Positions 1 through 8,600 of a stretch of 10,809 bases of DNA are shown here, one piece after another. Within the stretch, counting starts at the first letter, position 1, and every line of letters begins with the position of its first letter. The notes under the pieces were generated by a model, which did no database searches, was not told where the DNA came from, and was given only the letters and a program-made list of their open reading frames with translations. This DNA is from UMGS1470 sp051889215 (lineage in GTDB: Bacteria > Bacillota > Clostridia > Christensenellales > UBA1242): the NCBI GenBank assembly GCA_051889215.1, contig JBJFDC010000032.1:1-10809 (forward strand). Direction: 5' to 3'. Made by a program: the position numbers and the translations under genes.

Positions 1-2372
1 CGTTCTGAAATGATGATGGCGTCTTCATACTTATACCCTTCCCAGTTCATATAGCCAATGAGAACGTTCTTGCCAAGTGCGAGTTCGCCATGATCTGTGC
101 AATATCCATCTGCAAGGAGATCCCCTGCTTTAACTTTTTCGCCATGTTTTACGGCTGGTTTTTGATTTACACAAGTTTCATCGTTTGTTTTTGCAAATTT
201 AATGAGATTATAAACATCTTCACCAGTTGCTGTTTTAACCCTGATTTCTTTTCCGCTAACAAATGAAACAACACCATCATTTTTTGCCAAAACAACTGCA
301 CCGCAGTCGTGGGCAATTTTTGCTTCCATTCCAGTTCCAACAACAGGAGCTTCTGGACGCAAAACAGGAACTGCTTGACGTTGCATGTTTGCACCCATCA
401 AAGCACGAGGTGTGTCGTTGTTGTTAAGGAAAGGAATGAGTGAAGTTGCTGCAGAAATAAATTGTTTTGGAGAAACGTCCATCAAATCAACTTTTGTTGA
501 TGGAACTTCAACAATTGAGTTTTTATAACGGCAAAGAACTCTGGCATTAACAAATCTCTTGTCTTCTGTGAGTGGTTCAACTGCTTGAGCGATGTAGCAG
601 CTGTCTTCTGCGTCTGCCATGCAGTAAACACATTCGTCAGTGACAACGCCACGCTCTTTGTCAACTTTTCTATATGGTGTTTCAAGGAATCCATATTCAT
701 TGATTTTTGCATATGATGTGAGTGTGCTGATAAGACCGATGCTTTGTCCTTCTGGGGATTCAATCGCACAAATTCTTCCGTAGTGTGTGTAGTTGATATC
801 ACGAACTTCCATTGGTGCTCTTTCTTTCTTGACACCGCCAGGTCCAACAGCCGAAATTCTTCTCTTTTGGGTAAGTCCTGAAAGAGGGTTAACTTGGTCC
901 ATAAGTTGAGAGAGTTGGCTTGAAGCAATAAAGTCTCTCATTGCTTTGTTGACTGGACGAGGGTTGACGATTTGACTTGGAGTGATGTCAGAAAGTTCTT
1001 TCCCTTGAAGGGTTTCTTTCATTGTTGCAGAAAGTTTGAGCATTCCGCTTCTGAATGCGCCACCAAGAAGTTCGCCAACAGATGCAATTCTTCTGTTTGA
1101 AAGATGGTCGATGTTGTCAGTTTGTCCAAATCCCGCAAGAAGGTCGAGATAATAACTTATCATTGCCAAAATGTCGTCCATTGTGAGAGTTGTGACAACG
1201 AGTTGTTTTGCATTTTCTTTTATTGCTTGAATTCTCTTTTCTTTTGTCTTGTTTTGTTTGAGAATTTGCATAAGAGTTGGATAATACACAAGTTCGTTTA
1301 TTCCAAGTTCTTTTTCATCACAAGGGAAAACAGCACTGAGTTTGACTTGATTATTGCCGCGAACAAGATGTTTTTTGCCATTGATGTTCAACCAAACCTC
1401 ATTTATCCCAAGGTCTTGAATGCGAGCGGCAACTTCTGTTGAAATAACCTCTCCAGATTTAACCAAAACTTCATCTTCGTGAACAATGTTTTCGAATGCA
1501 ACTTGTCCTGCAATTCTATTTGCGATTGAAAGTTTTTTGTTGAATTTATAACGACCAACACGAGCCAAGTTATAGTATTGGTCAGAGAAGAACAACAAGT
1601 TGATGTAGTTTCTTGTTGCGTCAGCTGATGGAACTTCACTTGGGCGCATCTTTTTTGAAAGTTCAATAAGCGCTTCCTCTTGAGTGTTTTGTGGTTCTTT
1701 GTCCAAAACATTTTTGATATATTGGTTGTCGCCGAACATATGAAGAATTTCATCAGCGGTGAATCCAAAGCATTTGAGGAACAAACCAAGTGTGATTTTG
1801 CTTTCACGGTTGACAATAACTTTGATGATTTCGTTTGCGCCTTGTTCAAGTTCGAGCCATGAACCACGAGTTGGAATCATTTGGCTGTGTAGTGTTGAAA
1901 GGTCGTCTTTGTCCATTGAGAAATATACACTTGGAGAACGGACGATTTGGCTGACAACAACTCTTTCAATTCCGTTGAACACAAAAGAGCCCTCTTCTGT
2001 CATGAGAGGAATATCGCCAAGATAAACTTCTTGGTCAATTGATTCGCCAGTGTCTTCAACAACAAATCTTGCTTTGACTTTGAGTGGAATAATATATGAT
2101 GCACCACGTCTCTTGCATTCAAATTTGTCGTATTTTGGTTTTGTTTCAAGGTTTGGTTCAAAAAGATAGAGTTTCGCCTTTCCCGAATAGTCAGAAATTG
2201 GAGAAATTTCTTTCAAAACCTCACTAATACCCTCTTCCAAAAACTGTTTGTAGGCCTCTTTTTGAATGTCGAGAAGATTTGGTATATCAACAATGTCGTC
2301 CAACTTTTGAAAAGTAAAACGTTCATTTTTACCATACATTTTCTTTCTCATGTTTGGCATTTTATCTTGCAT
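1..2372 (-). CDS. rpoB: DNA-directed RNA polymerase subunit beta (RpoB), N-terminal ~790 residues, 3' end beyond the left edge
   Basis: This is the beta subunit, which forms one pincer of RNA polymerase and the rifampicin pocket and contacts the RNA-DNA hybrid. Family landmarks appear in order: GDIPLMTEEGSFVFNGIERV (~119-138), a variant RSPSVYF (145-151), a VGRYKFNKKL-type segment, NIDHLSNRRIASVGELL, the Rif region SSQLSQLMDQVNPLSG (484-499) followed by KRRISAVGPGG, IESPEG, NMQRQAVP (662-669) and YEDAIIISE (782-790). In the last, E783-D784 match E. coli beta E813-D814 near the active centre. Firmicutes beta is usually about 1,150-1,250 residues, so roughly the last third is missing. The ATG at 2370-2372 is chosen because AAGGAG lies 9 nt upstream; in-frame Met5, Met8 and Met12 are poorer candidates. 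rpoC probably follows beyond the left edge (inference). The N-terminal 200 residues are divergent, but identity is not in doubt. Confidence 0.98.
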   Translation of the reverse strand, partial: MQDKMPNMRKKMYGKNERFTFQKLDDIVDIPNLLDIQKEAYKQFLEEGISEVLKEISPISDYSGKAKLYLFEPNLETKPKYDKFECKRRGASYIIPLKVKARFVVEDTGESIDQEVYLGDIPLMTEEGSFVFNGIERVVVSQIVRSPSVYFSMDKDDLSTLHSQMIPTRGSWLELEQGANEIIKVIVNRESKITLGLFLKCFGFTADEILHMFGDNQYIKNVLDKEPQNTQEEALIELSKKMRPSEVPSADATRNYINLLFFSDQYYNLARVGRYKFNKKLSIANRIAGQVAFENIVHEDEVLVKSGEVISTEVAARIQDLGINEVWLNINGKKHLVRGNNQVKLSAVFPCDEKELGINELVYYPTLMQILKQNKTKEKRIQAIKENAKQLVVTTLTMDDILAMISYYLDLLAGFGQTDNIDHLSNRRIASVGELLGGAFRSGMLKLSATMKETLQGKELSDITPSQIVNPRPVNKAMRDFIASSQLSQLMDQVNPLSGLTQKRRISAVGPGGVKKERAPMEVRDINYTHYGRICAIESPEGQSIGLISTLTSYAKINEYGFLETPYRKVDKERGVVTDECVYCMADAEDSCYIAQAVEPLTEDKRFVNARVLCRYKNSIVEVPSTKVDLMDVSPKQFISAATSLIPFLNNNDTPRALMGANMQRQAVPVLRPEAPVVGTGMEAKIAHDCGAVVLAKNDGVVSFVSGKEIRVKTATGEDVYNLIKFAKTNDETCVNQKPAVKHGEKVKAGDLLADGYCTDHGELALGKNVLIGYMNWEGYKYEDAIIISE
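816..923 (-). other. Rifampicin-resistance-determining region of RpoB with natural substitutions
   Basis: This is beta residues 484-519, aligned by eye with E. coli 508-543. Read against the E. coli core it shows F514L, N518V, E523G, I524L, H526Q and L533V. Q513, D516, R528, R529 and S531 are kept. The codon at the H526 position (867-869, minus strand) is CAA, Gln. H526 contacts rifampicin, and substitutions there are a classic cause of resistance. Mollicutes that are naturally resistant carry a non-His residue at this site. The alignment is gap-free over this core, so the assignment is firm; the resistance phenotype is inference. Confidence 0.85.
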
Positions 2373-2381
2373 AATATCGCA

Positions 2382-2387
2382 CTCCTT
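2382..2387 (-). promoter_or_regulatory. Ribosome binding site of rpoB
   Basis: The minus strand reads AAGGAG, a near-perfect anti-Shine-Dalgarno match, with 9 nt before the ATG at 2370-2372. It decides the start codon over the in-frame ATGs at codons 5, 8 and 12, which are too far downstream or lack their own site. Confidence 0.88.
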
Positions 2388-2412
2388 ATAGTCTTGATTA
2401 TCGCACGCGCGG

Positions 2413-2453
2413 AAAAAGAAAACAAAAACACAAGCAGACAAAACGCTGCTTGT
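2413..2453 (-). terminator. Terminator-like hairpin in the rpoB leader (possible attenuator)
   Basis: An 8-bp perfect stem (ACAAGCAG at 2430-2437 with CTGCTTGT at 2446-2453) encloses an 8-nt loop. On the minus strand the stem is followed by a U-rich tract (2413-2429) broken by single G and C bases. It lies between the predicted rpoB promoter and the rpoB ribosome binding site, 43 nt before the site. That position suits premature termination or attenuation of rpoBC. The plus-strand reading is also terminator-like (TTTGTTTTTTT follows), so it may be bidirectional. No plus-strand gene needs it here. The function is inference. Confidence 0.5.
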
Positions 2454-2480
2454 TTTGTTTTTTTAAATTTTTTTTGATTT

Positions 2481-2498
2481 GAAAATATGCATATTTTC
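2481..2498. promoter_or_regulatory. Perfect 18-bp palindrome at the start of the rpoB leader
   Basis: GAAAATATGCATATTTTC reads identically on both strands. It begins about 7 nt downstream of the predicted transcription start near 2505. It could be an operator for a dimeric regulator or fold as a short AU-rich hairpin at the 5' end of the rpoB transcript. In so AT-rich a spacer, weak palindromes occur by chance, but a perfect 18-mer is uncommon. Confidence 0.4.
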
Positions 2499-2511
2499 CA
2501 CACTACGACTA

Positions 2512-2540
2512 ATAATACAAGAATATTAACACAATATCAA
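2512..2540 (-). promoter_or_regulatory. Predicted sigma-A promoter for rpoB (TTGATA-17-TATTAT)
   Basis: On the minus strand, TTGATA (2535-2540, 5/6 to consensus) and TATTAT (2512-2517, 5/6) are separated by exactly 17 bp. The start would be near 2505, giving a leader of about 130 nt. It lies downstream of the giant gene's terminator, so rpoB would have its own promoter. This is the better of two overlapping candidates. Confidence 0.6.
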
Positions 2541-2552
2541 AAATAAAGTCAA
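2523..2552 (-). promoter_or_regulatory. Alternative, overlapping rpoB promoter (TTGACT-18-TAATAT)
   Basis: TTGACT (2547-2552, 5/6) and TAATAT (2523-2528, 4/6) lie 18 bp apart on the minus strand. The site overlaps the better-spaced promoter at 2512-2540, so the two would be alternatives. The background is very AT-rich, which makes -10-like hexamers common, so support is moderate. Confidence 0.4.
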
Positions 2553-2608
2553 TACATTTATTGACAAATTTAACAAAAAATTACATAAAAACAAAAAAAT
2601 TTTTCGAC

Positions 2609-2636
2609 AAAAAAACACAGTCAAAATTTGACTGTG
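2609..2636 (-). terminator. Rho-independent terminator of the giant protein gene
   Basis: The inverted repeat CACAGTCAAA / TTTGACTGTG (2616-2636, 10-bp perfect arms around one central base) is followed on the minus strand by seven T (2609-2615). It begins 10 nt after the TAA stop of the giant gene. This is a textbook intrinsic terminator and separates the giant gene's transcript from rpoB. Confidence 0.88.
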
Positions 2637-2645
2637 CCTTAATTT

Positions 2646-5600
2646 TTAATCAAGTTCTAAAAATTGAATCAAAATTTTGTCCTGCAAAGACGAATCGCTT
2701 GCAACATTTTCATATGTTTTTTCATATGCACTTTGGGTTTCATCTCCGTTTATCCAAATTCTTGAGAACAAAACAGCTCTTGAACATTTGTTGCCGCCAA
2801 AAATCACCACTCTTGAAGTTGCTTTGCCAACGACAACTCCGACATAATTTGTTTCAAACCCATATGCCACGATTTTTGTCGCATAGTCTGTTTCATTCTT
2901 TGCATCACTTGGAATGATTTTTCCAATAAAGCAATCTGAAATCTTTATGCTTCCGGACCCGTTTTGAATAACTCCAACAACACCACCAACATTGATATTG
3001 CCGCGAAGATTGGATTCAATCCTATAGTTTGAAATTGTGCCCGATCTCATAATTCCAGCGACACCGCCAACAAAACTTATGTCAATGTTGTCAATATCGA
3101 CTGAAATCAACGATTTGTCACCATTCAATGAATAAATCAACTCTCCATTGTTTGTGCCAACAAGTCCACCCACCGCAACAGGTGCGACAGACGCATTTCT
3201 AAAGTAATTTGTTGCATTCCCCACAACACTTGATTGATTTATTTTTCCATTATTGATTCCAGCAAGTCCGCCGCCGACAAATGATGAGCGAATATAACTC
3301 TTTTCAGAAATATTGGTTGAAGACTTTTCAACTCTTGCTCCGCCGCCCACATATCCAACGAGTCCTCCGACAATTTGTCCCATTATAATCGTCGCACCAG
3401 ACTCGCAGAATGCCATTGTGCCACCTTGCAAATATCCCACGACGCCACCAGCAATGGCAGCAAGATTGATGTTCACAACTGTTTGAGTTGGAAGATATAT
3501 TGCAGTTGAATTCTTTTTGCTTTCGTCACTCGTTTGATTTAGTGCAGTTGCATTAACATTAAGCTCTGAACTGCAGTTTATGATTTGACTGTTGAACACT
3601 GACGAATTGAGCATATGTCCAACAATTCCGCCGACAAAGTTTTGTCCTTTTATGACAATAACATTTGTGACATTTGAATTTTTGACAGAAACATTATATA
3701 TTCCAGAACCCACAACTGTTCCTGCAAGTGCGCCAGTTTTTGCCGCATTTGGGAAGTTGAGTTGGTCAGGAATGATTGTGATGTTTTTGACAACTCCCGC
3801 TTGGACGTTTATTCCGATTGTGGCAAACCAGCCAGAACTATCAACCTTGTCTTGGTTGTTGATGTTGAGTCCAGTCACTTTTAGTCCATTTCCGTCCAGT
3901 TCACCGCAGAATCTCACTTTGTGAAGTCCACTGAGTTCAACCCCTGTTTCTTCATCCAAGTAGTCAATGTTTGCAACAATTCGAATGTATGCATCACAAG
4001 TCATGTCGCTTTTTGTTGTTGACAAAATTTTTTCTTCAAGTTCTTTTGCTGAACTAATGATAAATGGATTTTCGCTTGTTCCATCTGGCATGCCAAGATA
4101 TTTATATACAACCGCCCCTGTCACGTCATCAATAACTTTTGACAAAAGTGTCTTTGTTGTTGAGATGATATTGTTTGCGGATATCAATCTTGGATATGAA
4201 AGGTTCTCGCGATTTTGAGTTGAAAGTGTCCAAACACCTTTTTCTGGTGCAAGCGCCGACGAAAGTCCAAATGTCACAAAGGTTTCACGATTTGAGAAAT
4301 CTGCCATTTTGTCAATTTTGTTTATTCCGTCAATTTGTTGATTTGTTGTTTGCCAATTATTGATTTCGTGACAATAATAGCAAGCTTGGAATTTTCCCGC
4401 TGTTGTGTCAACAAGACCCGCCGGGTCGATTGCGACAAAAGCAAAATTGTTGCTCATATTTTTTTGCAACAAGCAAAGCGAGAACGAGTTGAGAATTGAA
4501 CCATTTTGTTGGTTTTCATACACAAATCCTGACGCGACAGAACCAGAGCGAACGAAAATATTTGCATAAGAGTCTTGAATTTCGCCAGAATTGCTAAATA
4601 CAAATGCTGCGATTTTTGAGTTTGCTCTTATTGAAACCGAATTGTCGCAATAGATTTTATCTTTTTCAAATGCCCCACCTTCAATATAACAACCAAATAT
4701 TCTTGCATCGTTTGTGTTCTCGCAAACAACTCCAGCCGTCATTGCATCTGTTGTTATTGAATTGTTAATCAAAGTTGTGTTTTTGACAAAACAAGATGAA
4801 ATCACCCCAGAGTTTGAAACTGCAATTCCGGCGACATTGCCATATGCCGAGAAGATTGAAATTTCAACACGCGAATTTGTTATATATCCACCATTTTCTG
4901 CAACAATTCCACCAACCCGTTTTGCTCCAGTGTTTGAAGCGGATTCGTTTAGAACAATTTTTGCACTCTCTCCTTCAACAAAGCAGTTGGTTATGATGCC
5001 GTTGTTGACCGCTGCAATAAACCCAAAATTAAGTTCTTCGGAAATAATTGTTGTCGCAAAATTTTCAAAATATAGATGAACATTTTGAATTGTTGTTCCC
5101 TCTTTGATTTCTTCAAACAAACCAAAGTTCACACTCGTTTCATCATCGTTTTTATAACCGCTGATTGTGATTTTTTTGTTGTTTCCATCAAAACCAGCAA
5201 CCTCTGTTGAAATTGGTTTGAAGGTTTCGGCTGAAAGTTCAATGTCGTTTGTCAAGAGATAATAGTTTCCGGCAGTCATATTCAACAATTCTTCAACCGA
5301 AGAAATTGGAATCATTGATGAAGAGGTGCTTATTTCTTCAACATTCATTTTCATTGTTGCCGAATATTTTGTGTCACCAATTTTATATTCAAATTCAAAA
5401 GTGGTCTTTGAATTTTCCGCCAGCATCGACATTTGAGGATAAACAAGATTATTGTCTTCAACTTTAAACTCATCTGAATTCTCTGGCGAAAGTTTGAATG
5501 TCCCACTTTTATTTAATTCTTCTTCGAATTTTTTCAATTTGGAAACAATCGAATCGTTGTTTATGTCATATTCGCAGTTAATTGCGTTAATTAGTTCAAC

Positions 5601-8600
5601 CTCGAGTTTTTTTGCAATTCCCACATATCCTGTGACGATGTCATACTCTCCTGTCAAACTTTGTTCACTTGCACCTTTGAAATTAATCTTGTCATAAACA
5701 ACAAAATCCATGACATCAACCTTGATTTCTTGCACTGTTGTCTTGACAGTCATTCCATCGACTTCTTTTTCGCCATATATTTTCAATATTGTTGAGTCTG
5801 AACCCGCAATGTTATTCGCATGAATGTTATAAACAAAGTCTGAAACACGTGTGATTTGAATAACTCCGTCTTTTGCCGCCTCAACTCGAACCTGGTCAGC
5901 CGTGAAGCCGACTGAAGTGATATTAAGTTTGTAATCAAGTCCTTTTGCCAACGATGTTTCAGACACACCGCTTTGCCTGTTTTCAATCGTTCCAACAACT
6001 TTTTCGGTGTGCTTTGTTATTAGAACCAATTCCTTTTGATATCCATCACTTGCTCCAATAGTTAAGGTCAAAGGTTGATTGTCTGAAACTTGGGTCGCGA
6101 CAAGAGTTTTGACAAACACTGTTGAAAATCTGTCATTATTGATGAATAGTTTTGTTGGAATTTTTATTCCGCCCTCATATAGTGTTGCGCCAGATATTTT
6201 CAAATAATATGAGTTTACAAAATCAAATTGAACATAAGCAGGGTTTGTTTTTGCATTTTGAATTGTGATGAACTCAATGTCTGCTTGATGTGGGATTATA
6301 TCCAAAAGCAAAACACCATGTTTTCCAGGAGTGATGAGCGAAGTTGTGCTTGCTCTATTTATGTCTGTTGGATTTGAATCAAAGAAACGTGTCGCAATCA
6401 CTTCAACATTTTGAGGCAAAACTTTGATTTGAACTTCTTTTTGGAATGTTTTGTTTTTGTCAGAGAAAACAAGTGTCACAGTCCCAACGTAGTCCTTGTT
6501 GAATAGTTCAATCAAAAATTCGCCAGATGTATTCAAATCTTTTTTATAAATTGTGGCAGTTGTTCCAACTTTCACATCTTGACCGTTGATATAAACATGT
6601 TTGTCAGCGCCAACATAAACTTCTTCGTTGTCTCCAAGGTCGCTTGTGAAACCAAATCCGATTTTAAGTTGGTCATTTGCGCACATTTCAAGATTTGAAG
6701 AAGAGAGGTTGAATTTTGTTATTCCTGCGAGCACTCGTGCTTTAACCCCAAGCAAGGCAAATGTTGAGGAAACAAATTTTCTTCCGCCAATGTTTATTGA
6801 ATATGCTCCGCCAAAATTAATGTTTTCAACAAAATTTGAAACTTCATTGTTCCTTATTTTATTCAAATAATCTTCATCAAGACCAATCGTGAAGAGATTT
6901 TCATAATTTTGAATGACAAAATTGTCGTTTTCAGTCAAAACATCATAACTGTTTCCATCAACAATTTGAACGCCATCAACAACCATTCCGACATTGTTTT
7001 TGTCATAGGAAGAAACCTGGTCTGCCCTGACAATTATGGTCGAATCTCCCAAAATCACATAATCAGTCTCGTCAACCATTTGAGAAAGTCCAATGTTCTC
7101 ATTTGCGCCCACAACCCAAACGTAAACAACAGATTTGAGGTTTGGATTAAATCTTGACGAAACAACGATTTCACAAAGTCCACGCGAAAGGACTTTCAAA
7201 CCATCTCCTTCAATTTTGATGATTGAACTGTCGCTGCTCGTAATCTGTGCGCCCGCGTCTCCAAGTGCATGACTGATGAGAGTGCCGAGTTCAATTTTAT
7301 TTAGATAATCAATTATGCTTTGTTCATCTTTTTTCTGTGCTTCATAGAAATCAATATAAACAACTTTATAATCCGAGAACGACGCATCATCTGTCGTCAT
7401 TTCATTTTGCATAACTTCAAGTTCAACACTTGTTGGCACTGGTGGCATAACAGAAACCGCATCAGAATAGATTGTGTCATCAATTCCACCAAGAGAAAGT
7501 TTTGTTGCTTTTATGTTTGAATTGCAAGTTGCGATTGTCGCCCCAGTGAGGTTTCCAACAAACGCGCCTGCTTTTGATGTCGTTCCATTTGAATCCATGC
7601 AAACCAAAATATCTGAACCTGTTCTGAACGAGGCAACATAACACTCCGTGATGTTTCCAGCATATGCAACACCTGCAAACCCTCCAACATGACCAGAAGC
7701 ATAGGCAATGTATTTTTCGCTTTCCAAATATGTCGCCTGCTCATAAATTTCGACACCACTCAACGTGATTGTTCCGCCTGCCATATCGCCAACAAATCCG
7801 CCAACACCTTCTGTTCCTTGAACAAAAGTGTTTGAAAAACTGCGAGCGGAGTTGTCTGGATTGTTTTCAAGACCAATTTTTCCATTATTCTGTCCAACAA
7901 ATCCGCCAACATTTTTTCCACCATAAATCTTCCCGCAAGAAGAAAGTGAAAAGCATTGACCCTCGTTTTGTCCAACAATCGCACCAGTTGCTGCAGCCCC
8001 TGTTGTCCTCATGTTTACATTTGCAGAATATCCATTATATCCATAAAGAGAAATGCCGTGAATTTGACGAAGAATTGTGCCAGCAAGTGAGTTTTTCCCA
8101 ACAACACCACCAACCCAAACTTCAGTGTCATCAAGCGCTTCAACAACAAACTCTCCCACATGTCTTGCGAGCGTGAAGTTTGATTTGTCAGGTTCAATAA
8201 TGTTGATTATTTGAGCATTGTTTGTTCCAAACATTGCGCCGACGTTTGAATTTGCCAAAACCTCAACACGACTTTTCCCGAGTTCAACAGAGCAGTTTTC
8301 AATCAATCCGTTGTTAACTCCAGCAACAAGTCCAATGTTTTGCGCCTCGCCATAATAGTTTATTCCACCCGCAAAACCAACATTTTTTATGTAGCCAGAT
8401 GGAGCAATTTTGGAAAACAATCCTGCATATCCATCGGCATCTTGAGAAATGTTTATTCCAATAATTCTTGACCCGCTCGCTCCAACAATTCCGCCAGTGA
8501 GTTCGCCAAGAGGACTAATTTCTTTGCCCTTGAGGTCAATCACACCAACAATTTTATAGAATTTTGCAAGCGCTTCAGAAGTATTCAACGAAAGAAGTTC

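Noticed and set aside
482..1867. Minus-strand open frames of 148 and 154 residues within rpoB
   Set aside because: They are out of frame with the clearly conserved RpoB translation and have no family features of their own.
2262..2477. Plus-strand 71-residue open frame across the rpoB start and spacer
   Set aside because: It is antisense to the rpoB 5' end and leader, lacks a ribosome binding site, and its C-terminus is the hairpin and T tract. Not a gene.
2646..2790. LPXTG-type sortase signal or membrane anchor at the C-terminus of the giant protein
   Set aside because: The last 45 residues are polar, end in FLELD and contain no LPXTG-like motif, hydrophobic segment or positively charged tail.
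2561..2917. Plus-strand 118-residue open frame over the giant gene's terminator and 3' end
   Set aside because: It begins in the poly-A spacer and is antisense to the terminator and the end of the giant gene. No motif or start signal supports it.
3592..5079. Plus-strand open frames of 60-135 residues opposite the giant gene
   Set aside because: They are antisense shadows of a conserved-architecture frame. They lack ribosome binding sites and recognisable motifs, and they carry low-complexity residues typical of reverse-frame translation.
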